NCBI RefSeq assembly: GCF_024753255.1
Contig: NZ_JANUHA010000019.1
Coordinates: 20,046-84,045, forward strand
Direction: 5' to 3'
DNA length: 64,000 nt
Source of the DNA: Massilia agri
Lineage (GTDB): Bacteria; Pseudomonadota; Gammaproteobacteria; Burkholderiales; Burkholderiaceae_D
The first letter of the stretch is position 1. Every line of letters begins with the position of its first letter. Positions 1 to 9,059 of the stretch are shown piece by piece. The notes under the pieces were generated by a model that did no database searches, was not told the DNA's origin, and was given only the letters and a program-made list of their open reading frames with translations. A program made the translations under genes and the position numbers.

Positions 1-239
1 CGCTCGGCCGCGATCCGGGCATAGCCCTCGTTGTAGATCATGATTCCGTCCGCGCCCCACATCGTCACCATCGGCACCGGCGAGCGCAGGATCAGCTCGA
101 CCGTGTTGCGCAGGACCGGCGACCAGCCGGCGATGGGACCGAGACTGGTGGCGCTCCAGTCGTATTCGTCGATGATCTTGCCGAGTTCGCCGCCGCCCTG
201 GGCGAAGGACCGGGGTACTGCCGCTGCATCTTGCGCCAT
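1..239 (-). CDS. PAS-type signalling protein (probable sensor histidine kinase), N-terminal part only
   Basis: Only the first 79 codons lie in the window; the gene continues beyond base 1. The start is ATG at 239 on the minus strand. The visible protein contains the stretch DWSATSLGPIAGW, then a segment ending MWGADGIMIYNEGY. This matches the divergent PAS domain at the N-terminus of many proteobacterial hybrid or HWE-type histidine kinases (DWs.TpLGP...W, then WG.d....YN..Y). The kinase core is not visible, so the output domain is inferred from the family; a GGDEF output is also possible. It is divergent from kefF, with a 146-bp spacer. Confidence 0.6.
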   Translation of the reverse strand, partial: MAQDAAAVPRSFAQGGGELGKIIDEYDWSATSLGPIAGWSPVLRNTVELILRSPVPMVTMWGADGIMIYNEGYARIAAE

Positions 240-385
240 GCTGGATGAATGTTTTTTTGTGAAAGGAACAATTGTAATATCTGGATACCAATCCTGATAC
301 AAGAATGTGACAGTACGTACGCACCGAGGACACAACCGTTTCATTATTGCAAGGTACAATCCTTGACACTTTCGACAACACCGCC

Positions 386-931
386 ATGCATCCCGACCTC
401 CGCGCCCTCGTCGTCTTCGCCGACCCTTCCCTGCACCGCTCGCGCATCAGCCGCCGGGTGGCCGACGCCGCCGCAGGCCTGCCGGGCGTGCAGGTACAGG
501 ATCTCTACCAGCTCTACCCTGACCTCTACATCGATGTGCGCCGCGAGCGCGCCCTGCTGCTCGATGCGCCCCTGGTCGTGTTCGTGTTCCAGCTGGCCTG
601 GTATGCGATGCCGGCCCTGCTCAAGGAGTGGTTCGACACCGTCCTGAAACCCGAGTGGGCGCGGCCGGACGGGCGCCTGGCCGGCAAGGGCGTCTTCGCC
701 GCGGTCGCCTGCAACAGCCGCCTGGTCGATTACGGCCCGGGCGGCGCGCACGGGCGCCCCCTCGACGATTTCCTCGTCCCGCTGCAGCAGACCGCGCTCG
801 CCTGCGGCATGCGCTGGCTGCCGCCGCATGTGTTCTACGGCGCCGACCACCCGGACGAGCATGCCGCCGAGCGCCACGCCGGAGCCCTGCGCGCACTGCT
901 CGCCACCGCCGGAGACCTCCATGGAACATGA
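386..931 (+). CDS. kefF: KefF-like NAD(P)H:quinone oxidoreductase, ancillary subunit of KefC
   Basis: A flavodoxin-fold oxidoreductase of about 181 residues. KefF-type proteins bind FMN and sit on the cytoplasmic face of the KefC antiporter, which they are needed to activate fully. Family motifs visible are VQDLYQLYPDLYIDV near residue 40, FQLAWYAMPALLKEWFD, and a C-terminal CGMRWLPPHVFYGA segment, all close to E. coli KefF. ATG 386 was chosen over an in-frame TTG at 347 because the best -10-like hexamer (TACAAT, 355-360) would start transcription downstream of that TTG. The gene overlaps kefC by 11 bases, the same translationally coupled order as in E. coli. Confidence 0.85.
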   Translation: MHPDLRALVVFADPSLHRSRISRRVADAAAGLPGVQVQDLYQLYPDLYIDVRRERALLLDAPLVVFVFQLAWYAMPALLKEWFDTVLKPEWARPDGRLAGKGVFAAVACNSRLVDYGPGGAHGRPLDDFLVPLQQTALACGMRWLPPHVFYGADHPDEHAAERHAGALRALLATAGDLHGT

Positions 932-2714
932 TGTCCTCGTCAATGCCCTGGTCTACCTGGGCGCCGCCGTGGTCGCGGTGCCGGTCGCGAAGCGCCTGGG
1001 CCTGGGCGCCGTGCTCGGCTACCTGCTGGCCGGTATCGCCATCGGGCCCTGGGGTCTCGGCCTGATCCGCGAAGTCGAGACCATCCTGCACTTTTCCGAG
1101 TTCGGCGTCGTGCTGCTGCTCTTCGTGATCGGCCTGGAGCTCGAGCCGCGGCGCCTGTGGGCGCTGCGCCGTTCGATCTTCGGGTGGGGCAGCGCCCAGG
1201 TCGCCGGGGTCACCATTCCACTCGCGCTCGTGGCCATCCTGCTGGGCGTGGACTGGAAAGTGGCCCTGATCGCCGCCCTTGGCCTCTCGCTGTCCTCGAC
1301 CGCGATCGCGCTCACCACCATGCAGGAGCGTAACCTCATCCCGACGCCGGCCGGCCAGGCCGGCTTTTCCATCCTGCTGTTCCAGGACATCGCCGCGATC
1401 CCGATGATCGCCCTGGTGCCGCTGCTCGGCGTGCCGGACAGCCATGCGGGCGGGGGCTGGATGGCGGCGCTCAAGGCGGTTGCCGTGATCGCCGGCCTGG
1501 TGCTGGTGGGGCGCTTCCTGGTGCGGCCCGTGCTGCGCTTCATCGCGCGCACCGGCATGCGCGAGATCTTCACCGCCTTCGCCCTGCTGCTGGTCATCTC
1601 GATCTCGCTCCTGATGGCCTACGCCGGCATGTCGATGGCCCTGGGGGCCTTCATGGCCGGCGTGCTGCTGGCCGACTCGGAATACCGGCACGCGCTGGAA
1701 ACCGACCTCGAGCCCTTCAAGGGCCTGCTCCTCGGTCTCTTCTTCATCGCGGTCGGCATGTCGGTGGATTTCGGCGTCTTCCTGGCCGAGCCCCTGCGCA
1801 TCCTCCTGATCGCGGCCGGCTTCCTGGCCGTCAAGCTCTTGGTCCTGTGGCTGCTCGCGCGCAGCTTCGGGATGGCCGGGCGCCAGCGCGTGCTGTTCGC
1901 CTTCCTGCTTTCGCAGGGCGGGGAGTTCGCCTTCGTGGTGTTCGGCGCGGCCGCCGCGGCGCGCGTGTTCGACCCGGCGACAAGCTCCCTGCTGGTGGTC
2001 GTGGTGGCGCTGTCGATGGTGGCGACGCCCCTGCTCCTGATCCTCTACGACCGGATCCTGGAACCGCGCTGGCAGGCGCGCAAGCAACGCGCCGCCGACA
2101 CCATCGAGGAAAACGCCGGCCACGTGATCATCGCCGGCTTCGGCCGCTTCGGCCAGATCGTAGGGCGCCTGCTGCACGCCAACCAGGTGCCGCTCACCAT
2201 GCTCGATCACGACCCGGACAACGTCGACACGCTGCGCCAGTTCGGCTTCAAGGTCTTCTACGGCGACGCCACCCGCACCGACCTGCTGCATGCCGCCGGC
2301 GCCGCGCGGGCGCGCGCCCTGGTGCTGGCGATCGACGGCATCGAGGACAGCCTCAAGCTGGCCGCCGCCGTGCGCGCCGAGTTTCCCGACCTGCCGGTCC
2401 TGGCGCGCGCCCGCAACGTCACCCATTACTATGAGCTGATGGACCTGGGCGTGACGGTGATTGAGCGCGAGACCTTCGATTCCGCCCTGATGCTGGGCCG
2501 GCGCGCGATGGAAGAACTGGGTTTCGGCGCCTATCTCGCGCGCCAGGCGGCGATGCGCTTTCGTGAGCACAATCTCAAGAGCGTGCTCGAGGTTTATCCG
2601 TATTACAAGGACCGCGAACAGTACGTCTCGATGGCGCGCCGCGCGCGCGAAGAGCTGCATGCGATGTTCGAGCGCGACTTCGTCGCGATGCGCGGCGAGG
2701 ACGACGCGGGCTAG
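921..2714 (+). CDS. kefC: KefC-like glutathione-gated K+/H+ antiporter (CPA2 family)
   Basis: This 597-residue inner-membrane antiporter is predicted to release K+ in exchange for H+ when electrophiles form glutathione adducts, acidifying the cytoplasm protectively. Residues 1-380 are a CPA2 membrane domain of about 12 helices. They include the loop HALETDLEPFKGLLLGLFFI, which is nearly identical to the regulatory loop of E. coli KefC. Around residue 400 the RCK/TrkA-N nucleotide-binding domain begins (VIIAGFGRFGQ, then LDHDPDNV and VFYGDATR). ATG 921 has a GGAG Shine-Dalgarno sequence just upstream inside kefF. KefB is the alternative; the neighbouring KefF favours KefC. Confidence 0.88.
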   Translation: MEHDVLVNALVYLGAAVVAVPVAKRLGLGAVLGYLLAGIAIGPWGLGLIREVETILHFSEFGVVLLLFVIGLELEPRRLWALRRSIFGWGSAQVAGVTIPLALVAILLGVDWKVALIAALGLSLSSTAIALTTMQERNLIPTPAGQAGFSILLFQDIAAIPMIALVPLLGVPDSHAGGGWMAALKAVAVIAGLVLVGRFLVRPVLRFIARTGMREIFTAFALLLVISISLLMAYAGMSMALGAFMAGVLLADSEYRHALETDLEPFKGLLLGLFFIAVGMSVDFGVFLAEPLRILLIAAGFLAVKLLVLWLLARSFGMAGRQRVLFAFLLSQGGEFAFVVFGAAAAARVFDPATSSLLVVVVALSMVATPLLLILYDRILEPRWQARKQRAADTIEENAGHVIIAGFGRFGQIVGRLLHANQVPLTMLDHDPDNVDTLRQFGFKVFYGDATRTDLLHAAGAARARALVLAIDGIEDSLKLAAAVRAEFPDLPVLARARNVTHYYELMDLGVTVIERETFDSALMLGRRAMEELGFGAYLARQAAMRFREHNLKSVLEVYPYYKDREQYVSMARRAREELHAMFERDFVAMRGEDDAG

Positions 2715-2726
2715 TCGCGACAAAGG

Positions 2727-2736
2727 TGTCTAGACA
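2727..2736. other. 10-bp perfect palindrome in the kefC/GGDEF-EAL spacer
   Basis: TGTCTAGACA is a perfect palindrome 13 bases after the kefC stop. A -10-like TATACT lies at 2784-2789, ahead of the next gene, with no convincing -35 at the right spacing. It could be a regulator site; this is weak evidence. Confidence 0.25.
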
Positions 2737-2847
2737 AGTGTCGTAAATTTGCGTCGCGGCGTTCAGTTGCCGCGCGCAATCGCTATACTTGCGGCGCCGG
2801 GCCGGCCTTGTCGCCCGCCTCCATCTCAGCGGCCCGCCGCCAATCCC

Positions 2848-5667
2848 GTGACCACTCCCGACATCCGCTCCAGCACGCCCCATGGGTTGTCCCTGCTCGC
2901 CGACGAAAACGCCGCCCTGATCGACAATGCGCTCGACCTGATGGCCGTGGTCGACGTGCATGGCATCATCCTGCGCGTGAACGCAGCCGCCATCGCCCTG
3001 CTCGGCTATGAACCCGCCGAGCTGGCCGGCCGCCACTACGACGCCCTGGTCCACCCCGAGCAGCATGCCGAGGCGCATGACATCCAGTCCAGCCTGCAGC
3101 AGGAGCATCCGGAACGTCCCGACATCCTGCTGCGGGTGAGGCGCAAGGATGGCCGGGTCATCCTGATGTCGGTCGCGGCGCGCTGGTCCGAAGCCCACCA
3201 GCGCATGTTCGTCACCGCGCGCGACGTGTCCGGACACGTGCAGGCCAGGCAAGCGCTGGAGCGTTCCGGGATCGCGCTGAACGGCATGCTGGACAGCATC
3301 GGCGACGCCTTCTTCGCCATCGACCGCGACTGGCGTCTCACCTACGCCAACCGCAAGGCGGGCGACTTCGTCGGAGTCGATGCAAGCGCCGCCATCGGCC
3401 GCCTTCTGCTGGACGTGGCGCCCGACCTGCTGCACTCGCCCACGCTGCTGCGCTACCAGCAAGCGATGGCAAGCCGCGAGGCCGCGACCTTCGAGGCGTT
3501 CTGGGGGCCCCGGGCGGTCTGGCTGGAAGTGCGCGTCTATCCCCACGGCGACGGCATCTCGGTCTACTTCCACGAGATCACCGCCAGGCGCGAGGCCGAC
3601 CAGGCCTTGAAGAAGAGCGAACAGCGTTTCCGCAATCTGTTCAACCAGGCCGGCGACAGCATCATGATCGTGGACGGCGAGCTGGGCATCGTGTCGGTAA
3701 ACGACCAGGCCTGCGCGCGTTTCGGCTACACGCGCGAGCAATTCCTGCGCTTGCGCGCCACCGACGTCAACTCCGGCCTGCTGGGTGCGACCGGCCTGCT
3801 GGCGGGACTGCGCGCGGGCCAGGCACAGCTGCTGCGCATGCAGAAGCAGTGCAAGGACGGCAGCACCTTCCCGGCCGAAGTGCAGATCTCGCGCTTCGAC
3901 GACGCGGGCGAGGAATTCTTCCTGGCCGTGATCCGCGACCTGAGCGACCGCGAACAGGCCGAACGCCAGCTGCGCGAGAGCGAGCAGCGCTTCCGCGAAG
4001 TCATCGAGCTGACCCCGAGCGGCTACCTGCTCGCCGACCGCGAAGGCGCCCTGCTGGACGTGAACCCCACCCTGTGCGCCCTGTCCGGCCATGCGCGCGA
4101 GGAGCTGCTGGGCGTCCGGCTGGAAGCGCTGTTCCTGTCCTTCCCCTGGGCCATCCTGCAGGACGGCAGCGAGGGCGAGTCCGCCGTCCAGGGCGTCGAG
4201 GCGGTCCTGCGCCACCGCCAGGGCTACCACATCCACGTGCTGTTCAACGGCATCATCGAGCGTGGCCCGGACGGCCGCACCGTCTCGCTCACCGGCCTGA
4301 TGACCGACATCACGGGGCGCAAGGCGGCCGAGAGCCGCTTGCGGCAGCTGGCCACCCACGACACCCTGACCGGCCTGCCCAACCGCGCCCTGCTGGGAGA
4401 ACGGGTGCAGGAGATGCTCGAGGCCTGCCGCCCCGGCAGTTCGGTGGCGGTGATGTTCCTCGACCTGGACCGCTTCAAGGAAGTCAACGACTCCTTCGGT
4501 CATGAAATGGGCGACGTGCTGCTGTGCGAGGTGGCCAGGCGGCTGCGCCGCGTGATCCGGCCGAGCGACGTCATCGCCCGCCTGGGCGGCGACGAATTCG
4601 TGGTCGTCGCCGACTGCGCCAGCGGCCGGCCCGCCGCCGAGTGCATCGCCGCCAAGCTGCTCGACGTGCTGACCGCGCCCGTCACCGTGGGCGGCATCGA
4701 CGTGATCGTCGGCGCCTCGATCGGCATCAGCATGTTCCCCCACGACGCGACGACACGCGAAACCCTGTTCCAGAGCGCCGACACGGCCATGTACCGGGCC
4801 AAGGACGCGGGCCGCAACCGCTACCGCTTCTTCGAACCGGAAATGACGGTCGCCACCCAGGCGCGCATGGCTCTCGAGGTGTCGCTGCGCCCGGCGCTGG
4901 CGCGCGCCGAGTTCGAGCTGCACTACCAGCCGCGCATCGACCTGCACACCATGGCACCGGTGGGCATGGAGGCCCTGATCCGCTGGAACCATCCGGAGCG
5001 CGGGCGCGTGCCGCCCCAGCAGTTCATCGCGATCACCGAGGAGACCGGCCTGATCGTCCCGATCGGGCGCTGGGTGCTCCAGGAAGCCTGCATGCGCACG
5101 CGCGCGCTGATGGCGGACCTCGGCCGCAAGATCGTGGTGTCGGTGAACGTCTCGGCGGGCCAGCTGGGCAATTCGGGCTTCGTGGACGAGGTGCGCGAGG
5201 CCCTGGCGCAGACCGGCTTGCCTCCGGACTGCCTGGAACTGGAGCTGACCGAGAGCGCCCTCATCGAGGACATCGAACATACGGCCTCGATGCTGCGCGA
5301 ACTCAAGCGCGTCGGCGTCGCCCTCGCCGTGGACGACTTCGGCACCGGCGCCTCGAGCCTGGCCTACCTGCGCCGCTTCCCCATCGATGTCCTGAAACTG
5401 GACCGCTCCTTCGTGCTGCAGAAGGACGGCAACGTCACCACCTCGGACTTCGTCAAGGCCTTCGTCGACCTGGCCCACGCGCTGAACATGGCGGTGGTGG
5501 CCGAGGGCGTCGAGACCGAAGAGGTGCTCCAGCTGCTGCGCCAGGCGCGCTGCGACCAGGCCCAGGGCTACCTGCTGGCGAAACCGATGCCGCTGGACGA
5601 GCTGCGCGCACGTTTCACGCAAAGCGCTCCTGGTACTCGCTCGGCAGCACGCCCAGCTGCGCCGTGA
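2848..5667 (+). CDS. Multi-PAS GGDEF-EAL protein (c-di-GMP turnover)
   Basis: This 939-residue protein has no evident membrane segments. Four PAS domains start near residues 29, 147, 259 and 380, followed by GGDEF (about 500-665) and EAL (about 675-925). The cyclase signature is intact (RLGGDEF, near 579). The phosphodiesterase motifs are also intact: EAL in MEALIRW near 708, ELTES, DDFGTG, LKLDRSFV and VVAEGVET. Either or both activities are therefore possible. The GTG at 2848 is chosen because it lies downstream of a TATACT -10-like hexamer and just before the first PAS; an in-frame TTG at 2749 would add a low-complexity arginine/proline leader. The last 53 bases overlap the convergent GlxA-type gene. 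Confidence 0.85.
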   Translation: MTTPDIRSSTPHGLSLLADENAALIDNALDLMAVVDVHGIILRVNAAAIALLGYEPAELAGRHYDALVHPEQHAEAHDIQSSLQQEHPERPDILLRVRRKDGRVILMSVAARWSEAHQRMFVTARDVSGHVQARQALERSGIALNGMLDSIGDAFFAIDRDWRLTYANRKAGDFVGVDASAAIGRLLLDVAPDLLHSPTLLRYQQAMASREAATFEAFWGPRAVWLEVRVYPHGDGISVYFHEITARREADQALKKSEQRFRNLFNQAGDSIMIVDGELGIVSVNDQACARFGYTREQFLRLRATDVNSGLLGATGLLAGLRAGQAQLLRMQKQCKDGSTFPAEVQISRFDDAGEEFFLAVIRDLSDREQAERQLRESEQRFREVIELTPSGYLLADREGALLDVNPTLCALSGHAREELLGVRLEALFLSFPWAILQDGSEGESAVQGVEAVLRHRQGYHIHVLFNGIIERGPDGRTVSLTGLMTDITGRKAAESRLRQLATHDTLTGLPNRALLGERVQEMLEACRPGSSVAVMFLDLDRFKEVNDSFGHEMGDVLLCEVARRLRRVIRPSDVIARLGGDEFVVVADCASGRPAAECIAAKLLDVLTAPVTVGGIDVIVGASIGISMFPHDATTRETLFQSADTAMYRAKDAGRNRYRFFEPEMTVATQARMALEVSLRPALARAEFELHYQPRIDLHTMAPVGMEALIRWNHPERGRVPPQQFIAITEETGLIVPIGRWVLQEACMRTRALMADLGRKIVVSVNVSAGQLGNSGFVDEVREALAQTGLPPDCLELELTESALIEDIEHTASMLRELKRVGVALAVDDFGTGASSLAYLRRFPIDVLKLDRSFVLQKDGNVTTSDFVKAFVDLAHALNMAVVAEGVETEEVLQLLRQARCDQAQGYLLAKPMPLDELRARFTQSAPGTRSAARPAAP

Positions 5668-6592
5668 AGGCGCGCCGCAGATTGTATTCGCTGCCATAGC
5701 CGCAGTCGCGCGCCGCCTGCTTGACGCTCACCCCGGGCCGTTCGAGCATGCGGCAGGCGCTTTCCATCCTGAGGCGACCGAGGAGCTGGGCCGGCGTCAG
5801 CCCCGCCTCCTCGCGCAGGCGCCGGTGCAGGGTGCGCACGGAGAGCGCGCAGGCCTCCGCCATCTCCTCGATCCGCACTTCCTGGCGCAGGCGCGGCCGC
5901 AGCCATGCCGCCAGCCGCGCGTGCACCCCGTCGTCCTGGGACTGGGCCAGCAGTTCGGCGCTGAACTGCCGCTGGCCGCCGGGCCGCTTGAGGAACAGCA
6001 CCAGGCGCCTGGCCACGGCCAGCGCGCGCTGCCGCCCCAGGTCTTCTTCCACCAGGCTCAGGGCCAGGTCCATGCCGGCGCTGATGCCGGCCGAGGTACG
6101 GAACTTGTCGTCGCGGACGTGGATCGCGTCGTCGAGGACACGCAGGGATGGATGTTCGGCGCGCAGCGCCTCCACGTCCTGCCAGTGCGTGACGACGCGG
6201 CGTCCGTCCAGCAGGCCGGCGCGGGCCAGGACGAAGGCGCCGGTGCAGACGGCGCAGCAGCGCGCCACCTGCCCGCTGGCCGCGCGTACCCAGTCCAGTG
6301 CAGGGCTCGATTCCGCGGGGAGGTCACGCACCCTGCCGCCCGCGACGATGAGCGTGGCCTTGTCCAGGCATGCGGCCGGCAGTTCCTCCGCCAGCAGGCT
6401 CACGCCGGACGACGACGCGACCGTCCCTCCCCCAGGTGCGGCGATGCGCACGCGATAGGGAGGCGGCAGGCCGGCGTCGACGGCTTCGTCGTTCGCGCTC
6501 GCAAAGACCTGGGCCGGCCCGGTGGCGTCCAGCAGCAGGAAGTTCGGAAAGACGAGGATCCAGACGTCGATCGGGGAAGCGGTGTGTGTCAT
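5615..6592 (-). CDS. GlxA-type transcriptional regulator (DJ-1/PfpI domain plus AraC HTH)
   Basis: A 325-residue two-domain regulator. Residues 5-190 form a DJ-1/PfpI class I glutamine-amidotransferase-like fold, with Cys116 in CCAVCTGAFVLARAGLLDG and THW at 135-137. Residues about 215-322 are an AraC/XylS DNA-binding domain (MAEACALSVRTLHRRLREEAG, then the second helix-turn-helix around DCGYGSEYNLRRAFTAQLG). Such proteins usually bind a small ligand through the DJ-1 domain and activate nearby catabolic genes; the ligand here is unknown. It is divergent from the serine hydrolase at 6677, a plausible target. The start lies only about 10 bases from a predicted -10 box, so the mRNA may be leaderless. 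Confidence 0.88.
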   Translation of the reverse strand: MTHTASPIDVWILVFPNFLLLDATGPAQVFASANDEAVDAGLPPPYRVRIAAPGGGTVASSSGVSLLAEELPAACLDKATLIVAGGRVRDLPAESSPALDWVRAASGQVARCCAVCTGAFVLARAGLLDGRRVVTHWQDVEALRAEHPSLRVLDDAIHVRDDKFRTSAGISAGMDLALSLVEEDLGRQRALAVARRLVLFLKRPGGQRQFSAELLAQSQDDGVHARLAAWLRPRLRQEVRIEEMAEACALSVRTLHRRLREEAGLTPAQLLGRLRMESACRMLERPGVSVKQAARDCGYGSEYNLRRAFTAQLGVLPSEYQERFA

Positions 6593-6602
6593 GATGGCAG
6601 AT

Positions 6603-6630
6603 ATTCAACGATCGATGGCAGTCCTGTCAA
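6603..6630 (-). promoter_or_regulatory. Predicted sigma70 promoter for the GlxA-type gene
   Basis: Read on the minus strand: a perfect -35 TTGACA (6630-6625), a 16-bp spacer and a -10 TTGAAT (6608-6603). The initiating ATG is at 6592, so predicted transcription would begin at or within a few bases of it. Confidence 0.5.
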
Positions 6631-6676
6631 TGCGTAGGCGGCTACACTGGCGCTCCCCCTACTTTCGATCGATCGC

Positions 6677-8041
6677 ATGCGCCTCCTGCTCTCCCTGTTC
6701 CTACTGCTCCTCTCCTGCCCCGTCCGCGCCGACCGTCTCGATGAAGACATCGAGCGCGAAATGGCGCGCCGCCACGTTCCCGGCATGGCCGTCGCCGTCC
6801 TCAAGGGTGGCCGGATCGTGCGCGAGCGTGCCTATGGCCTGGCCAATGTCGAGCATGGCGTGAAAGTGACGCCGGCTACCGTGTTCCAGTCCGGATCGGT
6901 GGGCAAGACCTTCACCGCCGCGCTCATCCTGCTGCTGGCCGAGGACGGCAAACTGAGCCTCGACGATCCCGTCTCGCGCCACCTGCCGGAATCTCCGAAA
7001 GCCTGGGACGGCATCACGATCCGGCACCTGCTCACGCATACGGGCGGGCTGGGCGAGCCTTACCAGAAGATCGACCTGCGCAAGGACTATACGGACGCGG
7101 AACTGATCGCCATCGAAGCTTCGTTGCCGCTGCTGTTCGCGCCGGGCGAGCGCTTCAGCTACAGCAACGCGGGCTACCACCTGCTCGGCTTCATCGCCAC
7201 GCGGGTCGGCGGCAAGCACTGGAGCGAGCAGCTCCGCGAGCGGATCTTCGCCCCGCTGGGCATGGGCGCGCGCGTGATCGACGAGGCGGAGATCGTGCCG
7301 CACCGCGCGGCGGGCTACGAGTGGGTGGACGGCAGGCTGCGCAACCAGTCCTGGGTCTCGCCCAGCCTGAACGCGACCGCGGACGGCGCCCTCTACCTGA
7401 CTGCGCGCGACCTCGCCCTGTGGGACCTGGCCCTGCGCGGCAAGCGCATCCTCGATGCAAGGCTGCAGGCGGCCAGCTGGTCGCCGCCGCGCCTGGCGGA
7501 CGGCAGCGCCTCGCCCTACGGCTACGGCTGGTTCGTGGGCGAGCAGAACGGGCGCCGCACCATCCTGCATGGCGGCGCCTGGCAGGGCTTCAAGGCACTC
7601 ATGACGCGCTATGTCGACGACGACATGACGGTCATCGTGCTTGCCAACAGCGCCATTGCGCGTGTCGGCAAGATCGGCGACATGGTGGCAGCCCACTATG
7701 TGCCGGCGCTGGCGCCGGTGCGCGCCAAGGCCATTCCCGACCGCGAACCGATGTTCGCCGCCCAGGCTAGAGAGGCCATGGCGCGACTGGCTGCAAGGCA
7801 GGCTCCGGCGAAGTTGTCCGCGAACGAAGCGGAACGCTTCACGCCCCGCTGGATCGGCATCCTGGCTGACGAGATCGCGAATGCCGGCCCGCTTGGCGCA
7901 GTCGAGCTGCTCGAACGCAGCCAGGAAGGGAGCACGCAGACCTCGCGCTACCGCTTCCTCTATCGCGACGTGCCGATGCTCGTCACGGTGACGCGCGCGT
8001 CCGACGGAACGATCGAACGGCTCGGTGTCGGGCTCGAATAG
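6677..8041 (+). CDS. Exported serine hydrolase, beta-lactamase class C / penicillin-binding-like family
   Basis: A 454-residue protein with a hydrophobic signal peptide ending near VRA (residues 1-18). The serine beta-lactamase fold is shown by the SxxK nucleophile motif S74-V-G-K77, the YxN-type motif Y162-S-N164, and a late HGG in ILHGGAWQGF standing for the KTG box. This is the esterase/PBP-like branch, which hydrolyses esters, amides or D-amino peptides; true antibiotic hydrolysis cannot be inferred. The Cys at 14 makes lipoprotein processing a minor alternative. The C-terminal 110 residues form a small beta-rich appendage often seen in this family. It is divergent from the GlxA-type regulator. 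Confidence 0.85.
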   Translation: MRLLLSLFLLLLSCPVRADRLDEDIEREMARRHVPGMAVAVLKGGRIVRERAYGLANVEHGVKVTPATVFQSGSVGKTFTAALILLLAEDGKLSLDDPVSRHLPESPKAWDGITIRHLLTHTGGLGEPYQKIDLRKDYTDAELIAIEASLPLLFAPGERFSYSNAGYHLLGFIATRVGGKHWSEQLRERIFAPLGMGARVIDEAEIVPHRAAGYEWVDGRLRNQSWVSPSLNATADGALYLTARDLALWDLALRGKRILDARLQAASWSPPRLADGSASPYGYGWFVGEQNGRRTILHGGAWQGFKALMTRYVDDDMTVIVLANSAIARVGKIGDMVAAHYVPALAPVRAKAIPDREPMFAAQAREAMARLAARQAPAKLSANEAERFTPRWIGILADEIANAGPLGAVELLERSQEGSTQTSRYRFLYRDVPMLVTVTRASDGTIERLGVGLE

Positions 8042-8111
8042 CCCTCCGTCCATACAAGCCCCCTGCCGAAACGATGTAGGATGAGATTTTCGGCATGGAT
8101 GAAATCGATTG

Positions 8112-9059
8112 ATGAAACCCGAGATCGCGGTATTGGGCAGCGTATGGACCGAGGAGGTCCTGCGCGCACTGGATGGACACTACACCTGCCACTTCCCGGC
8201 GCGCATGGCGCCTGATGAGCGCGCGGCCTACGAGCGCGACGTCGCGCCGCGCATCCGCGCCGTGCTGACCACCGGCACCGTGGGCCTGGATGCGGCCGGC
8301 GCCGCAGTGTATCCGGGCCTGGAGATCGTCTCGGTCCACGGGGTCGGTGTCGATGCCGTCGATCTCGACGCCATGGCGGCCCGCCGCATCGTCGTCACCA
8401 ACACGCCCGACGTGCTGACCGAGGACGTGGCCGATCTCGCGGCCGCGCTGCTGCTCGCCGTCTCGCGCCGGCTGCCGCTGCTGGACCGCTATGTGCGGGC
8501 CGGGCACTGGGAGGAAAAGCGTCCCCTGCAGCCGGCACGCAGCCTGCGCGGCAAGGTGGCGGGCATCTACGGCTACGGACGCATCGGCCAGGCGCTGGCA
8601 ACGCGCCTGCGCGCCTTCGGCATGGAGATCCGCTACTTCCAGCGCAGCGCCGGTCCCGAACCGCAGCTGCGCTGCGACTCGCTGCGCGAACTCGCCGCGG
8701 CCAGCGACTTCCTGGTCCTGTGCGCTCCCGGCGGCGCGGCCACCCGCCATGCCGTGGATGCGGCGGTGCTGGACGCCCTCGGCCCCGAAGGCACGCTCGT
8801 GAACATCGCGCGCGGTTCGGTGGTGGATGAGGCCGCCCTGGTCGAAGCCCTGGCCAGCGGCCGCCTTGGCGCGGCGGCGCTGGATGTGTTCGCGGACGAG
8901 CCGCGCGTGCCCAAGGCACTGCGCGGCATGGACAATGTGGTCCTCACGCCCCACGTCGGCAGCTTCACGGTGGAGACCCGCCGCGCCATGGCCAGCCTGG
9001 CGGTCGGCAACCTCGATGCGCATTTCGCGGGCCGGCCCGCCCTGACGCCGGTGGGCTAA
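8112..9059 (+). CDS. D-2-hydroxyacid dehydrogenase (NAD(P)-dependent)
   Basis: A 315-residue cytosolic oxidoreductase interconverting 2-keto acids and D-2-hydroxyacids. The Rossmann motif GYGRIG is at 154-159. The catalytic triad is complete: Arg234 (NIARGSVVDE), Glu263 (FADEP) and His281 (LTPHVGSFT). The N-terminal substrate domain includes VSVHGVGVDAVDLD. Substrate (glyoxylate, hydroxypyruvate or a sugar-acid derivative) cannot be assigned. ATG 8112 follows directly on an in-frame TTG at 8109. The gene converges with the GH43 gene and overlaps it by 4 bases. Confidence 0.88.
   Translation: MKPEIAVLGSVWTEEVLRALDGHYTCHFPARMAPDERAAYERDVAPRIRAVLTTGTVGLDAAGAAVYPGLEIVSVHGVGVDAVDLDAMAARRIVVTNTPDVLTEDVADLAAALLLAVSRRLPLLDRYVRAGHWEEKRPLQPARSLRGKVAGIYGYGRIGQALATRLRAFGMEIRYFQRSAGPEPQLRCDSLRELAAASDFLVLCAPGGAATRHAVDAAVLDALGPEGTLVNIARGSVVDEAALVEALASGRLGAAALDVFADEPRVPKALRGMDNVVLTPHVGSFTVETRRAMASLAVGNLDAHFAGRPALTPVG

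Noticed and set aside
621..2723. 700-codon open frame on the minus strand opposite kefF/kefC
   Set aside because: Translation is His/Gln/Arg/Glu-rich and domain-free, while the plus strand encodes recognisable KefC throughout.
2575..5697. 1040-codon open frame on the minus strand
   Set aside because: It is opposite the intact PAS-GGDEF-EAL gene; its translation is low-complexity (His/Gln/Arg/Ala-rich) with no domain. High GC makes such frames common.
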